DNA from: an uncultured Bacteroidales bacterium
GTDB lineage: Bacteria > Bacteroidota > Bacteroidia > Bacteroidales > Muribaculaceae
Length of the DNA: 48,606 bases
Assembly (NCBI GenBank): GCA_947176235.1
Contig: CAMWPM010000012.1
Location: 1 to 48,606, forward strand
Direction: 5' to 3'
In this document: piece after piece, positions 16,694-25,987 of the stretch
How positions within the stretch are numbered: the first letter of the stretch is position 1
Layout of the letters: each line of letters starts with the position of its first letter
Notes under the pieces: generated by a model
Seen by the model: only the letters and a program-made list of their open reading frames with translations
The model's database searches: none
What the model was told of the DNA's origin: nothing
Position numbers and translations under genes: made by a program

Positions 16694-18457
16694 ATGACAA
16701 AAGAACTCGCTAAGGTAGATTGTTTGTTTGAGACAAGCTGGGAGGTTTGTAACAAGATAGGCGGTATCTACACAGTTCTCTCCACCAAGGCAAAGACCTT
16801 GCAGAAACTCTATAAGGACAAAACGATATTTATCGGTCCGGACGTATGGACCGAGCAGACTCCCTCACCATATTTCGTAACAGAGCCGACTCCCCTCGAT
16901 TCGTGGGCATCCCAGGCCGCGCTTCCTGTAGGAGTGACCGTGCGCACAGGACGCTGGGACATTCCCGGACGTCCGCTGGTAGTGCTCGTGAAGTTTGACG
17001 CGATGTATGCCGTCAAGGATGAATTCTACGGAAAGATGTGGGAGCTATATGGCGTCGATTCCCTGCATGCCTACGGCGACTATGACGAAGCTTGTGCATT
17101 CAGCCATGCTGCGGGAGTGGTGATAGAAAGTATTGTCAACTACAAAGGCAAGCGCGCCACCGACATAATAGCTCATTTCGATGAGTGGACAACGGGCATG
17201 GGACTGCTCTACGTGAAATGGAAGCTTCCTCAGGTAGCAACGATCTTCACCACCCACGCCACAAGTATCGGACGGAGCATCTGCGGCAACAATAAGCCGC
17301 TTTACGACTATATGAAGGGATACAACGGCGACCAGATGGCACGTGAGCTCAATATGGAGTCGAAGCACTCGCTTGAGAAAGCCGCAGCTCATGCCGCCGA
17401 CTGCTTTACTACGGTGAGCGATGTCACAGCCGTGGAGTGCGAACAGCTCCTCGAACTACGTCCCCACATAGTGACTCCGAACGGATTCGAGCAGAATTTC
17501 GTGCCCGCGGCATCGAAGATTGCCGCCGCCCGTCAGAAAGCCCGCCAGGCAATGCTGGACACGGCTTCGGCTCTTACCGGAAAGAATTATCCCGCTGACA
17601 CATTTATTGTCACGACTTCTGGACGCTGCGAGTATCGCAACAAGGGAATCGATATGTTCCTTGATGCAATCAATCATCTGCGTGCGATGGGCGTCAACCG
17701 TCAGGTGCTTGCCTTCGTGATGGTGCCTGCCTGGGCGCGTGAGCCACGTCCCGATCTCATCGAGTCAATCAAGGTGCTCAATCCTGAGCAGCCCCGCCGT
17801 CTTGACGATCCGGTAATCACTCACTGGCTCAACAATCCCTGCGAGGATCAGATCATCAACCGAATTCACGGACTGGGGCACTGCAATGCTGCAGGTGACC
17901 GAGTGGACGTGATCTACGTGCCTTGCTATCTCAACTGTAATGACGGGATCTTCAACCTTGACTACTACAGTCTGCTTGTCGGGATGGACGCTACGGTATT
18001 CCCCTCGTATTATGAGCCGTGGGGCTATACTCCGCTTGAAAGCGTGGCGTTCGGAGTGCCTACGGTTACCACAACTCTATCCGGATTCGGACAATGGGTG
18101 CTTTCGACTGCCCCCAACACCTTTGATGGTTCCGGTGTCAATGTCCTCACCCGTGGTGACAGCAATTACACTCAGGTGTGTGCGGAGATAGCCGACTCGC
18201 TTGAGACTCTTCTCAATGCTACAGATTCGGAAACAAAGCGAATTGCCAAAGCAGCCTCGGCAACAGCCGGACGTGCGGCATGGAGCTACTTCATCGAATA
18301 CTATGTGGAGGCTTTCGACATGGCTCTTGCTAAGGCTCACTCCCGTACCGGTGTCTGCCCTGTTGCCGAAAAGGCTGTCAAAAGAAAGCCCGGACGCCCC
18401 AAAAAGGTTGCCCCGGATGCCAAGCCTGCCAAATCTGCGGCGAAGAAAAAGAAATAA
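16694..18457 (+). CDS. Glycogen synthase, GT3-type, with basic C-terminal tail
   Basis: The 587-residue enzyme would extend alpha-1,4-glucan from a nucleotide-glucose donor. The N-terminus has the synthase start FETSWEVCNKIGGIYTVL (about 12-29), resembling the eukaryotic-type GT3 family more than bacterial GlgA (GT5). The C-terminal donor-binding block YYEPWGYTPLESVAFG (about 437-452) contains the expected conserved glutamates. The last 35 residues are an extension rich in Lys, Ala and Pro with an AT-hook-like KPGRPKK core, outside the catalytic fold. The phosphorylase gene follows at 72 bp in the same direction, and pulA is divergent. Substrate specificity is by family. Confidence 0.88.
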   Translation: MTKELAKVDCLFETSWEVCNKIGGIYTVLSTKAKTLQKLYKDKTIFIGPDVWTEQTPSPYFVTEPTPLDSWASQAALPVGVTVRTGRWDIPGRPLVVLVKFDAMYAVKDEFYGKMWELYGVDSLHAYGDYDEACAFSHAAGVVIESIVNYKGKRATDIIAHFDEWTTGMGLLYVKWKLPQVATIFTTHATSIGRSICGNNKPLYDYMKGYNGDQMARELNMESKHSLEKAAAHAADCFTTVSDVTAVECEQLLELRPHIVTPNGFEQNFVPAASKIAAARQKARQAMLDTASALTGKNYPADTFIVTTSGRCEYRNKGIDMFLDAINHLRAMGVNRQVLAFVMVPAWAREPRPDLIESIKVLNPEQPRRLDDPVITHWLNNPCEDQIINRIHGLGHCNAAGDRVDVIYVPCYLNCNDGIFNLDYYSLLVGMDATVFPSYYEPWGYTPLESVAFGVPTVTTTLSGFGQWVLSTAPNTFDGSGVNVLTRGDSNYTQVCAEIADSLETLLNATDSETKRIAKAASATAGRAAWSYFIEYYVEAFDMALAKAHSRTGVCPVAEKAVKRKPGRPKKVAPDAKPAKSAAKKKK

Positions 18458-18529
18458 CCGGTCGATGACTACTCTCGTCGACATCATTGATAAAGAATAA
18501 AAAGTTTAACAAACCAATAAAGATTGACT

Positions 18530-21085
18530 ATGAAACTTCAAGTTAGTAACACCAACGCACCTGCGTGGCGTGAAATCACAGTTAAGTCAGAACTGCCTGC
18601 CAAACTGAAAGCTCTCGAAGAGCTTGCCAAGAACCTGTGGTGGGTATGGAACAGCGAAGGCAAATCGCTCTTCCGCGATCTCAACCCCGATCTGTGGCGT
18701 TCGACGGGCGAAAATCCCGTGATGCTTCTCCAGAGCCTGAGCTTTGAGCGTCTGGAAGAAATTATGAAGGACAAGGCGCTGATGGACCGTATCGCCAAGG
18801 TCTATGCCTCGTTCCAGGACTACATGAGCAAACCGATGCGTAAGGACGTCCCTTCCGTCAGCTACTTCTCGATGGAGTACGGACTCTGCAACGCGCTGAA
18901 AATCTACTCCGGTGGTCTCGGCGTACTCGCCGGCGACTATATCAAGGAGGCAAGTGACAGCTGCGTCGACATGACGGCTGTCGGCTTCCTCTATCGCTTC
19001 GGCTATTTCAGTCAGGCACTTTCGGTTGACGGTCAGCAGATCGCCAACTATGAGGCACAGAACTTCAATCAGCTCCCCATCGAGCAGGTAATGGATAAGA
19101 ACGGTCATCCCGTCATCCTTGAAGTGCCATTCCCCGGACGCATCGTCTACAGCCACATCTGGCGTGTCAATGTGGGCCGCATGAAGCTCTATCTGATGGA
19201 TACCGACTTTGACATGAACAGCGAGTTTGACCGTCAGATCACCCACCAGCTCTACGGCGGTGACTGGGAAAACCGCATCAAGCAGGAATATATGCTCGGT
19301 ATCGGTGGTGTGCTCATGCTCAAAAAGCTCGGAATCAATTCCCAGCTCTACCACTGCAACGAGGGTCATGCTGCGCTCCTCAACCTTCAGCGCCTCGTTG
19401 ATTTCGTCAACGAAAAACATCTTGACTTCAATGTAGCTCTCGAAATGGTGCGCGCTTCCAGCCTCTACACCGTTCACACCCCCGTGCCCGCAGGTCACGA
19501 CTACTTCGACGAAGGTCTTTTCGGCAAGTATATGGGTGAATTCCCCGCAAAACTCGGTATCAGCTGGAACGACCTCATGAATATGGGCCGTGAGAACCCC
19601 AACACCAACGAACGCTTCTCGATGAGCGTGTTCGCGCTCAACACCTGTCAGGAAGCCAACGGCGTCAGCTGGCTGCATGGTGAGGTGTCGAAGAAGATGT
19701 TTGCCGGAATCTGGAAGGGCTACAGCTGGCAGGAGAGCCACGTAGGCTACGTGACCAACGGTGTGCACATGCCCACCTGGGCAGCCTCCGAATGGAAGGC
19801 TTTCTATGCCGAAAAGCTCGGTCAGAAAGTGTTCGAAGATCAGAGCAATCCCGAAGCCTGGAAGGGTATCTTCAAGGTTGCCGACGAGGAGATCTGGCAC
19901 ATGCGCCAGACGATGAAGAACAAATTCATCAACTTCGTGAAGCGCGACTTTACCGCCAAGTGGCTTGCCAATCAGGGTGATCCCTCCGCTGTGATGAAGA
20001 TCGTGGATAAGTTTAATCCTGATGCCCTCATCATCGGCTTCGCCCGCCGTTTCGCCACCTACAAGCGCGCCCATCTTCTCTTCACCGACCTCGACCGTCT
20101 CGCCAAGATCGTCAACAACGAGCAGTTCCCCGTCCAGTTCATTTTCTCCGGTAAGGCACACCCTGCCGACGGTGCAGGTCAGGGACTCATCAAGCGCATC
20201 ATGGAAATCTCGCGCATGCCTCAGTTCCTCGGTAAGATCATCTTCCTTGAGGATTACAACATGATCGTTGCCAAGCGTCTTGTGACCGGCGTGGATATCT
20301 GGCTCAACACTCCCACACGTCCCCTTGAGGCATCCGGTACATCAGGCGAAAAGGCTGAGATGAACGGCGTGCTCAACTTCTCGGTGCTCGACGGCTGGTG
20401 GTACGAAGGCTACCGCTTCAACGAGAAGGCAGGATGGGCTCTGACCGACAAACGCACGTTCACCGACCAGGCACAGCAGGACAAGCTCGATGCAGCCACT
20501 ATTTACTCGATGCTTGAGAACGAGATCATTCCTCTCTACTACGAGAAGAACTCCAAGGGTTACTCACCCAAGTGGATCCAGTACATCAAGGGCTCGATCG
20601 GCGACATCGCACCCCACTTCACGATGAAGCGTATGATCGACGACTACATCTCCCGCTTCTACGATAAGGAAGCTGCCCGCAGCGCGCGTCTGGCAGCCAA
20701 CGACTTCTCACTTGCTAAGGAAGTGGTGGCATGGAAGGAGCGCGTGGCTCAGGCATGGGACGGCATCAAGGTGTTTGACGTCATCACCAGCGAACACGGC
20801 AACGCCATCACCGGAAACGACGCCACTACCCGCATCATCATGGATACCAACGGTCTCGGTGCCGATCTCGGCGTAGAGCTCGTGGCTTACAAGGTGGAGA
20901 ACGGTGAGGAGATATTCGAAGGTACCCGTGAATTCAAGGTAGAGAAGGTTGAAGGCAACGTCTACACCTACGAGCTCACATATAAGCTGATGAACCCCGG
21001 TGTGTTCCGCTACGGTTTCCGTATCTTCCCGAAGAATGCCGAGCTACCCCACCGCATGGACTTCGCTTATACCCGCTGGGTGTAA
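18530..21085 (+). CDS. glgP: Alpha-glucan (glycogen) phosphorylase, GT35
   Basis: The roughly 851-residue enzyme releases glucose-1-phosphate from glycogen or maltodextrin. YFSMEYGL and [13 protein letters not shown] near residues 113-140 and [10 protein letters not shown] near 280 are typical of the shorter phosphorylase subgroup. The PLP site is in [14 protein letters not shown] near 600, where the lysine of GEK is the expected cofactor residue. The ATG at 18530 is preferred over an in-frame TTG 6 bp upstream. It follows the glycogen synthase and ends at a strong bidirectional terminator. A 524-codon frame on the opposite strand is a composition artefact. Confidence 0.93.
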   Translation: MKLQVSNTNAPAWREITVKSELPAKLKALEELAKNLWWVWNSEGKSLFRDLNPDLWRSTGENPVMLLQSLSFERLEEIMKDKALMDRIAKVYASFQDYMSKPMRKDVPSVSYFSMEYGLCNALKIYSGGLGVLAGDYIKEASDSCVDMTAVGFLYRFGYFSQALSVDGQQIANYEAQNFNQLPIEQVMDKNGHPVILEVPFPGRIVYSHIWRVNVGRMKLYLMDTDFDMNSEFDRQITHQLYGGDWENRIKQEYMLGIGGVLMLKKLGINSQLYHCNEGHAALLNLQRLVDFVNEKHLDFNVALEMVRASSLYTVHTPVPAGHDYFDEGLFGKYMGEFPAKLGISWNDLMNMGRENPNTNERFSMSVFALNTCQEANGVSWLHGEVSKKMFAGIWKGYSWQESHVGYVTNGVHMPTWAASEWKAFYAEKLGQKVFEDQSNPEAWKGIFKVADEEIWHMRQTMKNKFINFVKRDFTAKWLANQGDPSAVMKIVDKFNPDALIIGFARRFATYKRAHLLFTDLDRLAKIVNNEQFPVQFIFSGKAHPADGAGQGLIKRIMEISRMPQFLGKIIFLEDYNMIVAKRLVTGVDIWLNTPTRPLEASGTSGEKAEMNGVLNFSVLDGWWYEGYRFNEKAGWALTDKRTFTDQAQQDKLDAATIYSMLENEIIPLYYEKNSKGYSPKWIQYIKGSIGDIAPHFTMKRMIDDYISRFYDKEAARSARLAANDFSLAKEVVAWKERVAQAWDGIKVFDVITSEHGNAITGNDATTRIIMDTNGLGADLGVELVAYKVENGEEIFEGTREFKVEKVEGNVYTYELTYKLMNPGVFRYGFRIFPKNAELPHRMDFAYTRWV

Positions 21086-21140
21086 TCAATTAGCCCGCTC
21101 AATTCCCCGTACCCGTCGGGAATACATCCAATAAAAGCCC

Positions 21141-21173
21141 GCGCCCCATCCGAATCAGGTTCGGATGGGGCGC
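21141..21173. terminator. Bidirectional intrinsic terminator
   Basis: A perfect 14-bp stem (gcgccccatccgaa / ttcggatggggcgc) with a 5-nt loop lies between the convergent glgP and response-regulator genes. On the minus strand it is followed by gggctttta; on the plus strand by a weaker gctgtttgtt. Confidence 0.9.
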
Positions 21174-21210
21174 GCTGTTTGTTGAGTTGACTGTTGGGAG
21201 GGGGAGGGGA

Positions 21211-21915
21211 TTACTCAGCCTCCACCTCCGGAGCGATGAGCTTGTAGCCCTTGCCGTGAATGTTGATGATCTCGATCGAGGGATCATCTTTCAGGTGCTT
21301 GCGGAGCTTCGTGATGTAGACGTCCATCGAGCGGGCATTGAAGTAGTTGTCGTCGATCCAGATAGTCTTCAAGGCGAAGTTGCGCTCCAGGATTTCGTTA
21401 ACGTGGGCGCAGAGCAGGCTGAGGAGCTCCGATTCCTTAGTCGTGAGTTTTGTCACCTTGTCACCGATGATGAGCTGCTGCTTCTGGGTGTCGAAAGTGA
21501 ATTTGCCGATCTGGTACATCGTGATGTCCTTGCCTTTCTTGCCTTTAACACGGCGAAGAATAGCCTCGATACGGAACACGAGCTCCTCCATCGAGAAGGG
21601 TTTGGTGATGTAGTCGTCGGCGCCGAGCTTGAAGCCTTCGAGGATGTCCTCCTTAAGCTGTTTGGCGGTGAGGAATATGATAGGTACCTCAGAGTTGACG
21701 GTTCTTATTTCCTGAGCGAGAGTGAAGCCATCTTTTTTCGGCATCATGACATCAAGCACACAGATGTCATACTTACCCTTGAGAAACGCTTTGTAACCGC
21801 TCTCACCGTCGGCGAAGAGGTCGGCGTTGAAACCCTTAGCCTGCAGATACTCGCGCAGCAGCATGCCCAGGTTCTCGTCGTCTTCGCATAACAGAATTCG
21901 CATACGGTCTTCCAT
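21211..21915 (-). CDS. rprY: OmpR/PhoB-family response regulator, RprY-like
   Basis: The 234-residue protein has a receiver domain (about 5-120) with the acidic pocket CEDDE, phospho-acceptor Asp55 in CVLDVMMPKKDG, and the conserved TAK and KPF positions. The C-terminal winged helix (about 135-230; LTTKESELLSLL, VYITKLRKHL, GKGYKL) binds DNA. It is the partner of the adjacent histidine kinase, whose gene ends 7 nt upstream. The pair resembles RprX/RprY of Bacteroides, implicated in stress and metabolism. The gene symbol is by similarity and context. Confidence 0.85.
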   Translation of the reverse strand: MEDRMRILLCEDDENLGMLLREYLQAKGFNADLFADGESGYKAFLKGKYDICVLDVMMPKKDGFTLAQEIRTVNSEVPIIFLTAKQLKEDILEGFKLGADDYITKPFSMEELVFRIEAILRRVKGKKGKDITMYQIGKFTFDTQKQQLIIGDKVTKLTTKESELLSLLCAHVNEILERNFALKTIWIDDNYFNARSMDVYITKLRKHLKDDPSIEIINIHGKGYKLIAPEVEAE

Positions 21916-21922
21916 ACTGTTT

Positions 21923-23440
21923 TTAGTTTTTAGTTAGGGGTATAGTTATTATAAATTTTGTTCCTACATTGATTTCGCTCTCCACCTTTATGTCGCCGCC
22001 GAGCACGTTGATCATCTTGTGGACGTAGGCAAGTCCGAGTCCGAAGCCTTTGACGTCGTGGCGGTTGCCGGTGGATACGCGATAGAATTTGTCAAATATC
22101 TTTTTCAGATCTTCCTTTCGGATACCGATACCGTTGTCGGCGACGGTGATCTGGAGCTTGTCGCCGTTGATGTCGCGGGTCGTCACCTCAAGTTCGAGAG
22201 GCACCTCGTCGCGGCGATATTTCACGGCATTGTCGAGCAGATTGAAAATCACGTTGGTGAAGTGCATCTCATCGACGGTGATTGTGGCGTCGAGAGCATC
22301 GAGATGCGAGGTGATATGTCCGCCATAACGCTCTACCTTTAGTTTGAAGGTGTGGACAATGTTGTCGATAGCGGCATTGGCGTCAATTTCCTGAAGTCGG
22401 AGAGCCGCTTTCTGTCGGTCGAACATCGACATCTGAAGCACTTTCTCTACCTGAAATCTCAGTCGCTTCGTCTCGTCATTGATCACGGTGGAGATATGCT
22501 GCATCATTGACGGCGATTTCCTGACACTATCGTCGTTGAGCATCTGGGCTGCCAGAGAGATCGACGATATGGGAGTCTTGAATTCGTGGGTCATGTTGTT
22601 GATGAAGTCATTTTTCATCTCGGTGAGCTTCTTCTGCCTGAACGCCAGAATGATGGTGTAGAGGAATATTATGAGAAGAATCAGCGTGAAGGCAAACGAC
22701 GGGATCATGAACTTGATCGACGAGAGTATGTAGTCCTTCTTGTCCGGGAAATATACCTTGAGAAAGTTCTTTTTGTTGGCGGGATCGCTCGGGAAGAGAG
22801 TCTGGACGAACATGTTGTTGTCACGCGCTCCATCCTCGGCAGCCACGTAGCCTCCGGTGTTGTAGAGGATGTAGCCGTTGCGGTTGACTACCGCGAATTC
22901 AAACGGAAGATCAAGCCCGTTGTTGCTAAGTTCACTTTTCAGATATGAACGTACCACGGTCGAATCGGCTCTCTGTTCGATAGGTCGGTTGCTTGACTGA
23001 CTGATAATGTTGAGAATCACCTCGTCAATAAGTCCTTTCTGGTAGAGATACTGACCTTTTAGCATTTCCTGCATCGAGCGGTAGTGGTTGAGGACGTTGC
23101 TGGGATCATTCTTCAGTTTGGATATCTTTTCGTTGTCACCTTTGATGGTGAGGTCGCCTTCCACGCCGCTCTGGGTGGTGAAGGAATAGGTAATACCTTC
23201 CTTTCGTGCCTGAAAAAAAGTAGTGGCTTCGATGCGGTCCACGTCCTCTTCAAGATAGAAACGAGTCTCATCCTGCTCAAGCAGACCAGACACCGCGTAA
23301 AGGGAGCGCCTGACGCCTTCGCTGAACTGGTCGTCGCGCATCTTGATCATGTTTTTCATATACATGATCTGCACAAACAGCAGCCCGATGAAGGTCAGCG
23401 CCATTAGTATCGTCAGAATCCAGATTGTAGATTTTTTCAT
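21923..23440 (-). CDS. rprX: Sensor histidine kinase, RprX-like
   Basis: The 505-residue kinase has two membrane segments (about 5-28 and 243-267) flanking a periplasmic sensor domain. The phospho-acceptor is His285 in NNMTHEFKTP, and the ATPase domain carries NLLDNAVKY, ADNGIGI and GFGLGLAYVHKM near the end. It is co-transcribed with, and precedes, the response regulator. A canonical promoter lies about 175 bp upstream, giving a long 5' leader. The sensed signal is not evident from the sensor domain. Confidence 0.87.
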   Translation of the reverse strand: MKKSTIWILTILMALTFIGLLFVQIMYMKNMIKMRDDQFSEGVRRSLYAVSGLLEQDETRFYLEEDVDRIEATTFFQARKEGITYSFTTQSGVEGDLTIKGDNEKISKLKNDPSNVLNHYRSMQEMLKGQYLYQKGLIDEVILNIISQSSNRPIEQRADSTVVRSYLKSELSNNGLDLPFEFAVVNRNGYILYNTGGYVAAEDGARDNNMFVQTLFPSDPANKKNFLKVYFPDKKDYILSSIKFMIPSFAFTLILLIIFLYTIILAFRQKKLTEMKNDFINNMTHEFKTPISSISLAAQMLNDDSVRKSPSMMQHISTVINDETKRLRFQVEKVLQMSMFDRQKAALRLQEIDANAAIDNIVHTFKLKVERYGGHITSHLDALDATITVDEMHFTNVIFNLLDNAVKYRRDEVPLELEVTTRDINGDKLQITVADNGIGIRKEDLKKIFDKFYRVSTGNRHDVKGFGLGLAYVHKMINVLGGDIKVESEINVGTKFIITIPLTKN

Positions 23441-23613
23441 TCTTGTCTCTTGGTTTTTAACTTAATAACACGCCCGAAATTCAGCTTTTTGACTATCAAT
23501 ATGGTCTAAAGGTTAAAAAATCGCTCGTATTTAATATAAAGTTATATTAGATTAACAATTGAGTGAAAGATATGTTTTAGGGCGTTAAAAATTTTTGATT
23601 TAACATTTAAGTG

Positions 23614-23645
23614 CAAAATTAACATAAAAATTTTACATACGCAAA
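23614..23645 (-). promoter_or_regulatory. Promoter of rprX-rprY
   Basis: On the minus strand TTTG at 23645-23642 and TAATTTTG at 23621-23614 are separated by 20 bp, a full match to the Bacteroidota -33/-7 promoter. The predicted 5' leader to the kinase start is about 170 nt and very AT-rich. Confidence 0.7.
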
Positions 23646-23708
23646 TAAATCTTATATTATTTGAATCAAGCGGGTGGAAGGATGGTGGTGATTTCCTCCG
23701 GAAAACAG

Positions 23709-23769
23709 CCAGGCACAGGCATCGGCTAACACGGATTCAAACGTGTTTCTGCCGGCTGTCTGTGCCTGG
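23709..23769 (-). terminator. Intrinsic terminator after nhaA
   Basis: Arms ccaggcacag and ctgtgcctgg form a perfect 10-bp outer stem, with an inner aacacg/cgtgtt stem inside. On the minus strand it lies just after the nhaA stop and is followed by ctgtttt. The other parts of this 349-bp gap hold the rprX promoter. Confidence 0.7.
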
Positions 23770-23789
23770 AATGGTTGGATACGTAGAAT

Positions 23790-25244
23790 TTATTCGTTCT
23801 CTTCCGCTTCGTCCTGAGGAGTGGTGGGGAGGAAGTGATGAAGAAGCAAGAAGCCGAGGATACCTGACAGGAGTGATCCGATCACGATGCCGAGTTTGGC
23901 GTGGCTAAGCAAGGCAGCTTCTTCCGGCGAACCAAACGAAAGGTTGGCGATGAAGAGCGAGACTGTGAAACCGATACCTCCAAGCATGGCAATTGATGCA
24001 ATCATCTTCCAGTTGCTCTTGGCGGGCATAGGCGCGAGTTTCATTTTTACCGCGAGCCATGAGAACGAGAGGATGCCGAGGAACTTACCTGCCACCAGAC
24101 CGATGATCACAGCCAGTGAAATACCTTCCACGATGGTGGCGGGCTTCATGTCGAGGAGGAAGATTCCGGCGTTGGCAAATGCGAAGAGCGGAATAATGAG
24201 ATAGTTGACCACCGAGTGGAGAGAATCCTCCATTTCCTGAAGAGGTGAGATCACCTTGTCACTGGCGCTCTCTACCTCTTTAAGCCAGTTCATCTGTTCC
24301 TTAGTCAGGATGCTGCGGCGCGAGAGGGCTTCGTCGTCCTCAGCATTGAAGTGGGAGATGGATTTGCGGATCATCTTCACGTAGCGCTTGGGGGCGAACA
24401 CCGGAGTTGCGGGAATGCAGAATGCTACCAGCACACCGGCGATGGTAGGATGAATGCCGGAGTTGAGGAATAGGAACCAGACAACGATTCCCACGATTAC
24501 ATAGAAGAGTTTGGAGCGGATGCCGATCAGCATAGAACCTGCGGCAAGAATGCCGAGGAGGATAAATGCGTAAATGAGAAGCGACACTTCGATGTGGGTG
24601 GAATAGAAAGCCGCGATAACAATGATGCCGCCGATGTCGTCAACGACTGCAAGCGTGGTGAGGAATATTTTCAGCGAGATAGGCACTCTGTTGCCGAGCA
24701 TTCCGAGTACGCCAAGAGAGAATGCAATGTCGGTTGCCATCGGGATTGCAGCTCCTCCGCTCCAGGGTGTGCCATGACCGAGAGCTATAAACAACAACAC
24801 CGGAACGACCATACCGCCTACTGCCGCAATTATCGGCAACAGAGCCTGCTTGATCGACGAGAGTTCGCCAACGAGTACCTCTCGCTTGATTTCCAGACCG
24901 ATAGTGAAGAAGAAGACTGCCATCAGGGCATCGTTGATGAATCCGAGCATCGACATCGGATGACCTGAATGGCTGAATAGATTGAACGATCCGATCTGCA
25001 GACGCACTGGCTGGTCCCAGAATTTAAAATAGGCGTCATTGATTCCCGGAATGTTTGCCACTATAAGGGCGAGGAGAGTGACGGCGATTAGGACGTTACC
25101 GCCGGAAGCGTGGCGGCGTAGTGTCTGACGGGCGGCGTAGAACACCTTGTGGCGTGGCGAGTCTATGTCGTTCTGTTCGTTGCGGCTGCGATTGCGTTGC
25201 GCTGGCTGCGGCGTGGGAGCCGCTGACGACGTTGTACTGTTCAT
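23790..25244 (-). CDS. nhaA: Na+/H+ antiporter NhaA
   Basis: The 484-residue inner-membrane protein would exchange sodium for protons. The NhaA hallmarks are present: FFFTIGLEIKREVLVGEL, PMATDIAFSLGVL with the TDIAF unwound segment, and VDDIGGIIVIA with the paired ion-binding aspartates. About eleven hydrophobic helices can be traced. I chose the ATG at 25244, since the 22 residues further upstream in the same frame look like non-coding sequence. An N-terminal hydrophilic leader of about 50 residues is longer than in E. coli NhaA. A terminator follows. Confidence 0.93.
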   Translation of the reverse strand: MNSTTSSAAPTPQPAQRNRSRNEQNDIDSPRHKVFYAARQTLRRHASGGNVLIAVTLLALIVANIPGINDAYFKFWDQPVRLQIGSFNLFSHSGHPMSMLGFINDALMAVFFFTIGLEIKREVLVGELSSIKQALLPIIAAVGGMVVPVLLFIALGHGTPWSGGAAIPMATDIAFSLGVLGMLGNRVPISLKIFLTTLAVVDDIGGIIVIAAFYSTHIEVSLLIYAFILLGILAAGSMLIGIRSKLFYVIVGIVVWFLFLNSGIHPTIAGVLVAFCIPATPVFAPKRYVKMIRKSISHFNAEDDEALSRRSILTKEQMNWLKEVESASDKVISPLQEMEDSLHSVVNYLIIPLFAFANAGIFLLDMKPATIVEGISLAVIIGLVAGKFLGILSFSWLAVKMKLAPMPAKSNWKMIASIAMLGGIGFTVSLFIANLSFGSPEEAALLSHAKLGIVIGSLLSGILGFLLLHHFLPTTPQDEAEENE

Positions 25245-25348
25245 ATTTCTACAGATGAATAAGATGAATGGAATAGTAATAGATGTAATTATAACAACGC
25301 CTGTGGGCAAGATGTTAACACGATGTTAAAAAAAAATAAGCCGGAGGT

Positions 25349-25379
25349 TTTGAGAAGACATATTATTAGCGTATCTTTG
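25349..25379 (+). promoter_or_regulatory. Promoter of fur-like/purA operon, nearly leaderless
   Basis: TTTG at 25349-25352 and TATCTTTG at 25372-25379 with 19 bp between match the consensus. The ATG at 25388 begins 9 bp after the -7 box, so the predicted transcript would carry a leader of only 0-6 nt. Confidence 0.7.
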
Positions 25380-25387
25380 TAGACGTT

Positions 25388-25987
25388 ATGAGCGAAGACC
25401 GACGACTCTTTCTTGCCTCGCGCGGGCTGCTCGACGCTTACCTGACCGCACACGGAATGCGTCGGACCCCAGAACGCTACGCCGTGCTGACGTCAATCGG
25501 TGGCCTCGGACGCAGAGTGTTCACTACATCCGAGCTTGAGACGCTGATTGATTCGGAGGAACTGCGAGTGAGCCGTGCCACTCTTTACAATGCCCTCGCC
25601 ACTTTCGTCGACGCCGGACTGATTGAGCCGTGCGGGGGCGACGGGAGCCGACGCAGCTTCAGGCTAAGTCCGGGCGGAGAGAGGGCGGAGGCGCGCTGCC
25701 AGCTCGTGTGTTCGGGCTGCGGGAAAGTGAAGGATGTGCGTGACGTGTCGCTGGTGCGCATGATCATGCAGGTGCGTTACCCGGGATTCACGCCGGAGGC
25801 CGGTCTCATGACAATAAGCGGACTCTGCGGCGACTGCCGTCGAAGGGTCGCCCGTGAAAAAGCCAGGGCTTCCAAGCTTAAGGCGGCGGAAGACAGAAAA
25901 GAACCATCACAGGCAATGGGCAGAGCCTCTTCCAGGGCAGCCGGTGCCGACAAAAAGATAACAAAAGGAAAAACAACAAAAAAATGA
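25388..25987 (+). CDS. Fur-family regulator lacking the usual histidine ligands
   Basis: The 199-residue protein has a Fur winged helix (about 10-95; GMRRTPERYAVL, SRATLYNALATFVDAGLI) and the two structural zinc pairs Cys108/Cys111 (CSGC) and Cys147/Cys150 (CGDC). The canonical HHH(D/E)H regulatory-metal stretch before the first CxxC is replaced by EARCQLVC, and the whole protein holds only one histidine (His22). Metal sensing as in Fur, Zur or PerR is therefore doubtful. The last 45 residues are a Lys/Arg/Ala-rich tail. Its stop overlaps the purA start (ATGA), so the two are coupled. Confidence 0.85.
   Translation: MSEDRRLFLASRGLLDAYLTAHGMRRTPERYAVLTSIGGLGRRVFTTSELETLIDSEELRVSRATLYNALATFVDAGLIEPCGGDGSRRSFRLSPGGERAEARCQLVCSGCGKVKDVRDVSLVRMIMQVRYPGFTPEAGLMTISGLCGDCRRRVAREKARASKLKAAEDRKEPSQAMGRASSRAAGADKKITKGKTTKK

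Noticed and set aside
18587-20161. 524-codon open frame antisense to the glycogen phosphorylase gene
   Set aside because: It lies fully inside a clearly conserved enzyme gene on the other strand, and its product has no recognisable domain. It is a by-product of codon bias at high GC.
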